DNA of 22,137 nt from Bacteroidota bacterium. Its GTDB lineage: Bacteria; Bacteroidota; Ignavibacteria; UBA10030; BY39. The stretch's first letter is position 1; each line of letters opens with the position of its first letter. The DNA is taken from assembly GCA_018830765.1 (NCBI GenBank), contig JAHJRJ010000019.1, forward strand, positions 1 to 22,137, in the 5' to 3' direction. Both the position numbers and the translations under genes were made by a program. Shown here one piece after another: positions 1 to 7,070 of the stretch. The notes under the pieces were generated by a model. That model made no database searches and was not told where the DNA came from. It worked only from the letters and a program-made list of their open reading frames with translations.

Positions 1-456
1 CTTAAGTCGTGGGTTAATACCCAAAAGGTGATATTTTTAACTGTTTTAACAGTTTTCTATTTCAATCATTGAAGCAGTCACCGTCAGTAAGTTAGATGAA
101 CCGATGTATTAAATGATCTGTGAAAAAGAACTGTTTGTGCTTTTCTTACACATTCATTGGCTAATTCACTAAACAATCAATAAATGTAACTGATTGATAG
201 ATAATGAGTTAGTTCCTTTATTTTTTAATGACGGTCATTAGAAATTTCTCCTAATGAACAATCTGGGTTTATAACACTTCTTGTTAGGCGAATGGGTAGG
301 CGAAGGCGGGGGCGACGCCGGCAACGGAACAGGCGGCTTCTCATTTTCTCTTGACCTGTGTAGTCAATAGATTCTTTTTTCAAAAATATTTGCATTAACA
401 AATCTATCAATTTTGTTTGTTTGTCAAAAATCTATCATTTATATTATACATTAAGC
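1..456. other. gene-free leader region
   Basis: I see no convincing gene in this 456-base stretch. It holds a perfect 7-bp inverted repeat with a 2-base spacer at about 40-55 (AACTGTT-TT-AACAGTT), which could be an operator or hairpin, and a short GC-rich patch at about 288-342 that stands out sharply from the AT-rich surroundings. A 61-codon minus-strand frame at 225-410 crosses the patch, but it looks like a by-product of base composition. Confidence 0.5.
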
Positions 457-654
457 ATGCTAACCAATCCAAAAATATTTGAGGAATTCGAAAAGAATCT
501 CTTAAAAAGCGAACAAGTAGATTATTTTAAAAACTTGTCCATATTTGAAGAAATGTTAAAAGAAGTTATTTATTTAAATATACTTCCTCTAAAAAACCCA
601 CTCGATGGCATCGAAACCGATATTAAGATTGCAAGGATTTTAAATAATGTTTAA
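457..654 (+). CDS. small hypothetical protein paired with nucleotidyltransferase
   Basis: This encodes 65 residues from the ATG at 457; an upstream TTG at 421 would give 77. I do not recognise a family. The product is charged and probably mostly helical (start MLTNPKIFEEFEKNLL, later EEMLKEVIYLNIL), with no membrane segment or signal peptide. Its stop overlaps the start of the next gene by 8 bp (ATGTTTAA, 647-654), so the two are almost certainly translationally coupled. Small proteins in this position ahead of MNT/AbiEii-like nucleotidyltransferases are often antitoxin or partner proteins. That role is inferred from position only and nothing in the sequence proves it. Neither candidate start has a clear Shine-Dalgarno sequence. 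Confidence 0.6.
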   Translation: MLTNPKIFEEFEKNLLKSEQVDYFKNLSIFEEMLKEVIYLNILPLKNPLDGIETDIKIARILNNV

Positions 655-1201
655 GGAACTTATCCAACGAATTGCAAATGCTTTAAATGTTGAGCGAATT
701 CCCTATATGATTATCGGAGGACAAGCAATCCTTTACTATGGCGAACCGAGATTTACAAAAGATATCGACATCACATTAGGAATTGACGTTGATAAACTCG
801 ATTATTTTAGAAACATAACCTGCATTTTAAAGCTTAAAATACTTGTTGATGAGGTAAATGACTTTGTAAGAAAAACAATGGTTTTACCTTGCATCGATGA
901 ATCGACTAATATTCGAATCGATTTTATCTTCTCAAACACGGATTATGAAAGACAAGCAATTCAACGATCAGTTGAAATCAAATTCGATGAAATCCCCGTA
1001 AAAATTGCTTCGTTTGAGGATGTGGTGATCCACAAAATTATCGCAGGGAGACCGAGAGATATTGAGGATATTAAATCTATTTTGATGAAAAATTCAAAAT
1101 ACGATAAAAAATACATTTCTGATTGGTTAAGAAAATTCGATCAATCACTAGACCAGAGTTTTATTAATACTTTTGAAATAATATTGAAGGACATTGAATA
1201 A
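647..1201 (+). CDS. AbiEii/MNT-like nucleotidyltransferase
   Basis: This 184-residue protein shows the minimal nucleotidyltransferase core. There is a glycine pair at residues 24-25 (IIGGQAILYYG), then R.TKDIDITL with the metal-binding Asp39 and Asp41, and a third acidic residue at about Asp92 in IRIDFIF. Toward the C-terminus the motif HKIIAGRPRDIEDI matches the K..AGR.RD..D signature of AbiEii/DUF6036-type proteins. Members of this superfamily transfer nucleotides to RNA or protein and often act as toxins or antitoxins, but the substrate here is unknown. The gene overlaps the small upstream gene by 8 bp. Its stop (1199-1201) runs directly into the decayed S9 peptidase reading frame that begins at 1200, which suggests the module was inserted into, or joined to, that gene. 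Confidence 0.8.
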   Translation: MFKELIQRIANALNVERIPYMIIGGQAILYYGEPRFTKDIDITLGIDVDKLDYFRNITCILKLKILVDEVNDFVRKTMVLPCIDESTNIRIDFIFSNTDYERQAIQRSVEIKFDEIPVKIASFEDVVIHKIIAGRPRDIEDIKSILMKNSKYDKKYISDWLRKFDQSLDQSFINTFEIILKDIE

Positions 1202-1476
1202 TTACGATATCGTTGACAAAGACCGGGTGGGCGTTATCGGCTGGAGCCACGGCGGATTAATAGCATTGATGGATACTACGACGATGAATACAGAAAAGAG
1301 TTCTCAGCAAAATTTCATCTCGGCAAAACCGCACACGATAACCGTGCTGATAAATTGAAAACTCCGCTGCTGATTCACACAAATTTCTCGCTCAGTACTT
1401 AAAGCCGCCATTCCCTTTCAAATCGGTAGCTGATTTAGAAAAAGCAGGGTATCCTTATAAAAAATCAGAAATCTCA
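1200..1476 (+). pseudogene. S9-family serine peptidase remnant (internally deleted)
   Basis: Three collinear fragments of a prolyl-oligopeptidase-type alpha/beta hydrolase lie in three frames. Block 1 (from 1200) reads DKDRVGVIGWSHGGLIAL and keeps the nucleophile elbow G-W-S-H-G-G. Block 2 (from 1268) reads DDEYRKEFSAKFHLGKTAHD and then KLKTPLLIHTN, the strand just before the catalytic Asp loop. Block 3 (from about 1381) reads FLAQYLKPPFPFKS, like the C-terminal tail of S9 enzymes. The strands before the nucleophile elbow, much of the catalytic domain between blocks, the Asp/His residues and the N-terminal propeller are all missing. Frames shift at each junction. Assigning blocks 1 and 2 is fairly safe; block 3 is more tentative. 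Confidence 0.65.
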
Positions 1477-1482
1477 ATAAAA

Positions 1483-1660
1483 ATGCTAGAATCCATCTGG
1501 TTATATCCACTGCTCTTCCTCACCGCATTCGCCGCCGGTTTCATTCGGCTTTTATGATGGATTCTTCGGTCCAGGTGTTGGTTCGTTTTGGGCTATTGCA
1601 TTCGTAGTCGTTATGGGTTTCAGCCTGACCGAAGCCACCGGTTATACAAAAGCGATGAAA
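1483..1660 (+). pseudogene. TSUP (TauE/SafE) permease remnant
   Basis: Two pieces of a sulfite-exporter TauE/SafE-type membrane protein are fused out of frame. The 5' piece starts at ATG 1483 and reads MLESIWLYPLLFLTAFAAGF, the typical first membrane helix. The second piece resumes at about 1544 in another frame as FGFYDGFFGPGVGSFWAI followed by GFSLTEATGYTKAMK, the conserved start of the second half of TSUP proteins. The region between them, including the usual SIAGGGGLI loop and three or four helices, is gone, and everything after AMK is missing. The minus-strand hydrolase gene begins its 3' end 27 bases further on. Members of this family export organosulfur compounds or sulfite; this copy cannot function. 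Confidence 0.7.
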
Positions 1661-1686
1661 ATCCGTGTTATCCGTAGTTTTAATTT

Positions 1687-2712
1687 CTACCACTCTTTCA
1701 CCTCTCCCAACTTCAAAATCCAGAAATTCTCTTCTTTCAATTTCTTTTTCTTGACGGTTTCCAATAACAGTTTCGGGGGTTCGTCGAATGGTTCTTCGGA
1801 AAGTGGATATGTCCCACAGTGAATAGGTACAAACCTCACCGCTCTCAAATCAGTATATGCATCCACTGCTTGGGCGGGTGTTAGATGCATGTATCTCATA
1901 ATCTCCTGTGGAATGTAAGCCCCGATTGGAATTGCAGCCAAATCAAACGGTCCATACTTCTCGCCGATTTGTTTAAAATGTTTCCAATAACCCGAATCGC
2001 CGCCGTAATAAAAACGCTTGCTCTTTCCGATCACGCAAAACGATGCCCACAAGGTGTTATTTCGTTTCAGTCCTCTGCCCGAAAAATGCTGTGCAGGCGT
2101 GCAAATTATTGTTAATCCTTTGTACTCATACGAATCCCACCAGTCAAGCTCAACAATATTCTTAACTCCCCAATCGGATAAAATTTCCTTTACCTTCAAT
2201 GGAACTATGAAAAGTGTCGAGGTGTCCTTGGCTAATATTTGCACTGTCTCTTTATCGAGGTGGTCGTAATGGTCGTGTGAGATGAGTACAAAATCAATCG
2301 AAGGAAGTTTACTAATCTCTAAACCCGGCTTGTTTAATCGTGGAACATCGAATGGGGTCACCGGTCCAATTCGCTTACTCCAAACCGGGTCTGTTATAAA
2401 GTTGATTCCGTCGAATTGTAAAAGTAGAGTTGAGTGCCCAATCCAAGTTAGTGTCGGATTAGTTAGATTCATTTTATAAATCTCGCCGTCGTTTTCAACG
2501 TGTGGGAGATTAAACTTATTCTCTTTTAAGTTATCCCAAAGCTTACGAGCGATAAAAGGGAACATCGTATTAAATCCTGGCTGACGAACGGCAAGGTTTT
2601 CATTTCTGAATCCATCTTTAGTATGATGGTATTTATACGGCGGCGCGGCAGCATCGCGACTAACTTTCAAGCTATCGATGAACATAAAAATAACCAGTAT
2701 CAAGATGTGCAT
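1687..2712 (-). CDS. NAPE-PLD-like metallo-beta-lactamase-fold hydrolase
   Basis: The product has about 341 residues and a metallo-beta-lactamase fold. The HxHxDH metal motif is SHDHYDHLD, with further ligand candidates in TPAQHFSGRG, YYGGDSGYW and PIHCGTYPL, in the expected order. The HHTKDGFRN segment near the N-terminus and the GHSTLLLQFDG strand are typical of the N-acylphosphatidylethanolamine phospholipase D / UlaG-like branch. The substrate cannot be told from sequence. I place the start at ATG 2712 because the seven codons before it (from 2733) are translated from a period-8 repeat, while MHILILVIFMFIDSL gives a normal hydrophobic export or anchor segment. It is a single gene, convergent with the TSUP remnant. 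Confidence 0.85.
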   Translation of the reverse strand: MHILILVIFMFIDSLKVSRDAAAPPYKYHHTKDGFRNENLAVRQPGFNTMFPFIARKLWDNLKENKFNLPHVENDGEIYKMNLTNPTLTWIGHSTLLLQFDGINFITDPVWSKRIGPVTPFDVPRLNKPGLEISKLPSIDFVLISHDHYDHLDKETVQILAKDTSTLFIVPLKVKEILSDWGVKNIVELDWWDSYEYKGLTIICTPAQHFSGRGLKRNNTLWASFCVIGKSKRFYYGGDSGYWKHFKQIGEKYGPFDLAAIPIGAYIPQEIMRYMHLTPAQAVDAYTDLRAVRFVPIHCGTYPLSEEPFDEPPKLLLETVKKKKLKEENFWILKLGEVKEW

Positions 2713-2752
2713 TCCATTACTCCACCACTCCATTTATCCATTTTTCCATTCT
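2711..2752. repeat. degenerate 8-bp tandem repeat, locus 1
   Basis: On the minus strand this tract reads as successive octamers: GAATGGAA, AAATGGAT, AAATGGAG, TGGTGGAG, TAATGGAA. The core ATGGA/GTGGA recurs every 8 bases. It lies at the 5' edge of the metallo-hydrolase gene and would supply its first codons if the upstream ATG were used. A related tract lies at 19414-19485. Confidence 0.6.
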
Positions 2753-2776
2753 TCAGGTTACCTCTACGAGGTTTTG

Positions 2777-2851
2777 AAAAAAAGTGAATCCGGTTGTTGA
2801 CGCAGCGTCTCCCTTTCCTCAAATCTCCGGTTCCCCCATTCACCGATTCAC
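2777..2851 (-). terminator. possible terminator after clpX
   Basis: On the minus strand, just past the clpX stop, GTGAATCGG pairs with CCGGATTCAC (one bulge) and is followed at once by seven T residues. The intervening roughly 50 bases include a second small stem (GACGC/GCGTC). The position and T-run fit an intrinsic terminator for tig-clpP-clpX, but the loop is long, so this is tentative. Confidence 0.4.
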
Positions 2852-2855
2852 AGTT

Positions 2856-4118
2856 CTACGCCATCGCTTTATGCTTTTCGTATATAAAAATCGGATCTTT
2901 TTTCTTCTGTATCGATTCCTTAGTAATAATACACCTAGTTAAATTTTTATGAGTCGGCAAGTGGTACATAATATCGAGCATAGTGTCTTCGATAATCGAA
3001 CGCAGTGCGCGAGCGCCCGTGCCTCTGTCTATGGCTTTCTTAACAACCGTCTTGAGCGCATCGACTTCGAATTCCAACTCAACGCCTTCTATCATAAAGA
3101 GCTTTTTGTATTGTTTGACGAGCGCATTCTTCGGTTCTGTGAGAATGTTCAACAATGCGCCTTCGTTTAATGAATGAAGCGAAGCAACCACAGGCAACCT
3201 TCCTACAAATTCCGGAATCAATCCGAATTTCAATAAATCGTCAGGTTCTACTAATACTAAATACTCATCGGGAGTTCGATCTTTTTTACCTTTTACGTTT
3301 GCCCCGAACCCCATACTTCCATGGTCAATCCTACGTCCGATTATCTTATGCAACCCTTCGAAAGCTCCGCCGCAGACGAACAGAATGTTTTTAGTATTTA
3401 CGTTGATGAGAATTTGTTCGGGGTGTTTTCTTCCACCCTTAGGCGGAACGCCTGCAACCGTACCTTCCAAAATCTTTAACAACGCTTGTTGAACTCCTTC
3501 GCCCGATACATCTCGTGTGATCGATATGTTATCGCTCTTTCGAGCAATCTTATCGATTTCGTCTATGTATATAATTCCGTGTTCAGCTTTTTCAATATTG
3601 TAGTCGGCATTTTGAAGCAGATGCAGCAGTACTGTTTCAACATCGTCGCCGACGTAGCCGGCTTCGGTCAACGTTGTTGCATCGGCTATTGCAAAAGGAA
3701 CATCTAATACCCTTGCCAATGTTTGTGCTAAAAGAGTTTTACCAGTTCCAGTCAGACCGATAAGAAGTATATTGCTTTTTTCTATCTCGACATCGTCGAA
3801 TTTATCTATTGTATCTAAACTATTTATGCGTTTGTAATGATTATGTACGGCAACCGCCAAAATTTTCTTGGCTTGATCCTGACCGATAACGTATTCATCA
3901 AGCGCTCGTTTTATATCTACCGGCGTCAAAAGTTCATACTTCTTTTTACTTTTGGCAGCGATAGCGGAAATATTACTGCGTAAAATATCTACCGAACTGG
4001 CAACACACTTATCGCAGATGTACGCCTCAGGTCCAGCTATTATACTAAGCACTTCTTCCGACCGTCTTCCGCAGAATGAACAGCGGATAATTTCATTCGC
4101 TCTGCCTCTCTGGTTCAT
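2856..4118 (-). CDS. clpX: ATP-dependent Clp protease ATPase subunit ClpX
   Basis: This 420-residue AAA+ unfoldase feeds substrates to ClpP. The N-terminal zinc-binding domain has Cys13, Cys16, Cys35 and Cys38. Walker A is GLTGTGKT (121-128; most homologues have P at the second position), the pore loop is GYVGD (154-158), and Walker B is IIYIDEID (182-189). The ClpP-docking IGF-type loop is SMGFGA (268-273), the arginine finger lies in IPEFVGRLP (about Arg307), and sensor 2 is GTGARALR. Length is normal. It begins one base after the clpP stop, with AAAGG as ribosome-binding site, so the two are one transcription unit with tig. Confidence 0.98.
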   Translation of the reverse strand: MNQRGRANEIIRCSFCGRRSEEVLSIIAGPEAYICDKCVASSVDILRSNISAIAAKSKKKYELLTPVDIKRALDEYVIGQDQAKKILAVAVHNHYKRINSLDTIDKFDDVEIEKSNILLIGLTGTGKTLLAQTLARVLDVPFAIADATTLTEAGYVGDDVETVLLHLLQNADYNIEKAEHGIIYIDEIDKIARKSDNISITRDVSGEGVQQALLKILEGTVAGVPPKGGRKHPEQILINVNTKNILFVCGGAFEGLHKIIGRRIDHGSMGFGANVKGKKDRTPDEYLVLVEPDDLLKFGLIPEFVGRLPVVASLHSLNEGALLNILTEPKNALVKQYKKLFMIEGVELEFEVDALKTVVKKAIDRGTGARALRSIIEDTMLDIMYHLPTHKNLTRCIITKESIQKKKDPIFIYEKHKAMA

Positions 4119-4119
4119 T

Positions 4120-4740
4120 TTACCTTTCTTTCTTCTCTATCGGTTGTTTTTTAAATAAAATGTTATCAATCAAGCCGTAATTCTTTGCTTCCTCCGATGA
4201 TAAATAGTAATCTCGGTCGGTATCTTTCTCGACTAAATCGACGGTTTTTCCACAGTGATTTGCAATAATTTCGTTTATACGTTTTTTCATTCTTAATATT
4301 TCTTCAGCTTGAATACTGATATCCGTAGCAGTACCTTGCACGCCGCCCCACGGTTGGTGTATCATAATTCTAGAATTGGGTAATGCGGTGCGTTTACCTT
4401 TCGTGCCACCCGCAAGTAAAACCGCAGCCATACTCGCAGCCATGCCGATACATATCGTATATATATCGGGACGTATGTATTGCATCGTATCATAAATCGC
4501 CAAGCCCGATGATACCGGACCGCCCGGACTGTTTATGTAGAGATTAATATCTTTATCGGGATCTTCCGACTCAAGAAATAGTAATTGCGCAATTACTATA
4601 CTGGCGATTGTATCGTCAATCGGTGTACCGATGAAAACGATGCGCTCCTTCAGTAATCTGGAAAAAATATCGTATGCACGTTCGCCTCTGCCGGTTTGTT
4701 CTACGACTATCGGCACAAGCTGATTATATATAGGTTTCAT
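4120..4740 (-). CDS. clpP: ATP-dependent Clp protease proteolytic subunit ClpP
   Basis: This serine peptidase forms the tetradecameric chamber that works with ClpX. The catalytic triad is visible: Ser in GMAASMAAV, His in MIHQPWGG, and Asp in the KDTDRDYYL segment. The family motif SPGGPVSSGLAIYDTM is intact. I prefer the ATG at 4740 (206 residues) because AAAGGGA sits 5-11 bases upstream and the protein then begins MKPIYNQLVPIVVEQT, as is usual. An in-frame GTG at 4758, overlapping the tig stop as GTGA, would add six residues. The gene sits between tig and clpX with no room for a separate promoter. Confidence 0.97.
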   Translation of the reverse strand: MKPIYNQLVPIVVEQTGRGERAYDIFSRLLKERIVFIGTPIDDTIASIVIAQLLFLESEDPDKDINLYINSPGGPVSSGLAIYDTMQYIRPDIYTICIGMAASMAAVLLAGGTKGKRTALPNSRIMIHQPWGGVQGTATDISIQAEEILRMKKRINEIIANHCGKTVDLVEKDTDRDYYLSSEEAKNYGLIDNILFKKQPIEKKER

Positions 4741-4754
4741 TTTATCCCTTTCAT

Positions 4755-6014
4755 TCACTCTTTAATTTGTTCGATTATATTGTTATTCGATATAAGGAAT
4801 GTCATCAATTTGTTCGTTAACAGCTTATCCTTTAAAGACTGCGAACTTTTATAATATTGCAGCAGGCGTTCTTTATCGATGCCGGTTCTTTCGACATCAG
4901 CTTCGACTAATTTTTCGAGTTCAGCATCCTCTATATTAATATTTTCAGCTTCAATTATTCGCTGACTGATGAAGTACCATTTGACTTGCCAGACTGCATT
5001 TTCGTGGTTTTCTTTCTTGTATTTTTCGATATCGAAATCGGGTGGTAGTTCTTTTTTGGGATATTTTTCTTTTAATCTATCGATGTACGACTCGAGTAAA
5101 TTGTCGACCATGAAATGCGGAACAGTAAATTCGTATGACGAAATGATTTTTTCTACTATCGAATCTCTTAACTTTCGATCGTTGATATCGTGCCAATATG
5201 CTTGGATATCTTTTTCGAGTTGAGCCTTAAATTCGGATATACTGGTTACTTTTTCTTTTGTAATTTTCTTTACTAATTCATCAGAAAATTCTGGTGGTAT
5301 GATTCTTTCGATTTTCTTAACAATCAACCGGACAGAATATTTGTGCTGGTGCCCTTCGTGTGCCATTTCAAAATTCACAATTGGTTTGTCGCCTACCGAT
5401 GAATTAATCAGCGCATTTTTAAATTCCGGCAGATGATCATCGGAAAGATTGATACGCTGATTAAGCACTTTATCGCCAACGACTATCGTTCCCGTTTCGT
5501 CTAAATACTCCATATCGTAAATAACGACGTGGGTTTCGTCGGTTGCTGTTTGCGTTTCTTCGAATGTTGCGTTGGCAGAAAGGATGTGTTTGATTTCCTC
5601 TTCGACTTCACGTTCGGTTACTTTATGCACTTCTTTTTCAAATGTCATGCCTTTATATTCTTTCAACTCGAAAGAAGGATTCACCTCGTACTTAATTCTG
5701 TACATAGCGGTTTCGCCGCGCTTATAATCCATATCTACTAACGCAGGCATGCCGATCGGATTTATGTTTTGTTCTTCAGTCACTTTTCTAAAGAAATTAT
5801 CCGCCAATTTTTCTAACTTTTCATACTCGATGCTCTCTCCGTACATCTTTTTAATCATATGCATCGGGACTTTACCTTTACGGAATCCGGGCAACTCCAC
5901 CTTTCGTTGATATTCCTTAAAAGCTTCCTCAAAGTGAGGAATGAGTTCTTCTTGCGTTATTTTTATCTGAATCTCCTTTTCTGTCTCGTTAATATCTTTA
6001 ACGTTAAAATCCAA
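4755..6014 (-). CDS. tig: trigger factor, ribosome-associated chaperone
   Basis: The product is 419 residues, close to the usual length. The N-terminal ribosome-docking signature GFRKGKVP is at residues 43-50. A middle PPIase-like domain follows, but it lacks the well-conserved FKBP residues and is divergent, as in many Bacteroidota/Chlorobi trigger factors. The C-terminal half is helical (LLESYIDRLKEKYPKK, KWYFISQRIIEAENI), as expected for the substrate-cradling arms. The start is a TTG with GAAAGGA about 8 bases upstream. The gene lies 56 bases downstream of tRNA-Leu and ends overlapping the clpP leader, giving the familiar tig-clpP-clpX order that links folding with degradation. Confidence 0.96.
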   Translation of the reverse strand: MDFNVKDINETEKEIQIKITQEELIPHFEEAFKEYQRKVELPGFRKGKVPMHMIKKMYGESIEYEKLEKLADNFFRKVTEEQNINPIGMPALVDMDYKRGETAMYRIKYEVNPSFELKEYKGMTFEKEVHKVTEREVEEEIKHILSANATFEETQTATDETHVVIYDMEYLDETGTIVVGDKVLNQRINLSDDHLPEFKNALINSSVGDKPIVNFEMAHEGHQHKYSVRLIVKKIERIIPPEFSDELVKKITKEKVTSISEFKAQLEKDIQAYWHDINDRKLRDSIVEKIISSYEFTVPHFMVDNLLESYIDRLKEKYPKKELPPDFDIEKYKKENHENAVWQVKWYFISQRIIEAENINIEDAELEKLVEADVERTGIDKERLLQYYKSSQSLKDKLLTNKLMTFLISNNNIIEQIKE

Positions 6015-6070
6015 AAAATTATCCTTTCTCTTAAAATTTATTCAAATAAAAATTGACAATTTGGCGCTCG

Positions 6071-6152
6071 TGGGCGAAGGGGGAGTTGAACCCCCACCCT
6101 GTTAAGGACTAGATCCTAAGTCTAGCGCGTCTGCCAGTTCCGCCATTCGCCC
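6071..6152 (-). tRNA. tRNA-Leu (anticodon UAG)
   Basis: Read on the minus strand, the 7-bp acceptor stem GGGCGAA pairs with TTCGCCC, with discriminator A at 6071. The anticodon arm CTAGA-CTTAGGA-TCTAG places TAG at positions 34-36, reading CUN leucine codons. The T arm GTGGGGGTTCAACTCCCCC-type stem is intact, and there is a long variable arm as in class II tRNAs. It spans 82 bases without an encoded CCA end (the next bases are CGA), so CCA must be added after transcription. It lies just upstream of tig on the same strand and may be cotranscribed. Confidence 0.95.
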
Positions 6153-6292
6153 AAAAATCTGCAAATTTCTTAAAAATCAATTTAAATATACTGTTTTTTA
6201 GGTGAAACTACAAGCAACGGATAGCAAGGAGCTTAGAGCAAAGAGCTATGTGTCTTGTGTGTCGTCCTGAAAAATTAGATGAAGTGGAAATA

Positions 6293-6586
6293 TTATTTAT
6301 CGTCGAGCAATGCTTCCAAGATTATGATTAGTCGCTTATTTGTGAGGTGTCGGATTATCAAAAAGAATGATTGAATTAACACGGTTAACATCATTATGGT
6401 TATGAGAATCGGGACCAAAGAAAATTCTTGATTTGACAGATTTCCCCATGTTTTAACAATAAGCCCAGCTAAGACAATCCCAGAAACGATAAGCCCAGAC
6501 CATGCACCAAGATAACTGGTTCTAGAATTGATACGCTTAATCTTTTCTGATTCCTTAATTAACATAATTCTGGTTTCGGGTTTCAT
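6293..6586 (-). CDS. small two-helix membrane protein
   Basis: The product has 97 residues and I do not recognise it. A basic, polar N-terminus (MKPETRIMLIKESEKIKR) is followed by two hydrophobic segments, roughly residues 26-46 (AWSGLIVSGIVLAGLIVKTW) and 58-79 (LVPILITIMMLTVLIQSFF), then a charged tail (LLDDK). This predicts an inner-membrane hairpin with both ends in the cytoplasm. It starts 8 bases after the queF stop on the same strand, with AGGAGATAAA as a good ribosome-binding site, so it is likely expressed with queF. A link to queuosine synthesis is not implied by anything in its sequence. Confidence 0.75.
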   Translation of the reverse strand: MKPETRIMLIKESEKIKRINSRTSYLGAWSGLIVSGIVLAGLIVKTWGNLSNQEFSLVPILITIMMLTVLIQSFFLIIRHLTNKRLIIILEALLDDK

Positions 6587-6594
6587 TTTATCTC

Positions 6595-7023
6595 CTATTT
6601 ATTTTTACTTTTTCCACTGTATTCAACACTCGTTTTAGTATGAATCCCACCTCGCACTTTATAATCTGCTATGACTTGCATCCATTTCGGTTTGCAGGAT
6701 GCCGCAAGGTCTTCCAGAATTCGATTCACAGCATGTTCTTGAAGGATTCCGACATTCCTGTACGACATTAAATAATATTTGAGAGAACGTAACTCGATTA
6801 TTTGTTTGTCAGGGATGTAATTAATTTTTAATGTGGCAAAATCGGGCAAGCCCGACCACGGACAAACTGCCGTGAATTCATCCGTATCGATGTTTATTAC
6901 GACATCTCTTCCCGGATACTCGTACGGAAATGTTTCTAAAACTTGAACATCAATTGTTTCCACAGATTGAGTATCGTACCGTTCGTCGAGTGGCTGAGGT
7001 ATGTTGGCTTTATTCTTTTTCAC
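6595..7023 (-). CDS. queF: NADPH-dependent 7-cyano-7-deazaguanine reductase QueF
   Basis: This 142-residue unimodular QueF reduces preQ0 to preQ1 in queuosine synthesis. The catalytic cysteine is Cys54 in FTAVCPWSGLPDFA, with the catalytic Asp61 following. The QueF family motif is IELRSLKYYLMSYRN (76-90), and the substrate-binding Glu96-His97 pair lies in ILQEHAVNRI. The length matches the short B. subtilis-type subfamily rather than the two-domain E. coli type. The start is a GTG preceded by AAAGGAAAAAATAAA. The composite repeat beginning near 7071 occupies its upstream region, so any promoter must lie in the short AT-rich gap or in the repeat itself. Confidence 0.95.
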   Translation of the reverse strand: MKKNKANIPQPLDERYDTQSVETIDVQVLETFPYEYPGRDVVINIDTDEFTAVCPWSGLPDFATLKINYIPDKQIIELRSLKYYLMSYRNVGILQEHAVNRILEDLAASCKPKWMQVIADYKVRGGIHTKTSVEYSGKSKNK

Positions 7024-7070
7024 TTTATTTTTTCCTTTTTTTAGTATAGGACTTATTTATTTAAAATATT

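Noticed and set aside
225..410. 61-codon minus-strand frame
   Set aside because: Arginine-rich translation of the GC-rich patch with no plausible start signal or family features.
1613..1822. 69-codon plus-strand frame
   Set aside because: Its first part is the TSUP remnant and the rest is antisense to the 3' end of the metallo-hydrolase gene; not a gene on its own.
2949..4158. Several 60-80-codon plus-strand frames opposite clpX and clpP
   Set aside because: They are antisense shadows of two strongly conserved genes and show no family features.
7024..7070. preQ1 riboswitch upstream of queF
   Set aside because: The 47-base AT-rich gap shows no recognisable preQ1 aptamer hairpin and tail; further upstream is repeat DNA shared with the lemA leader.
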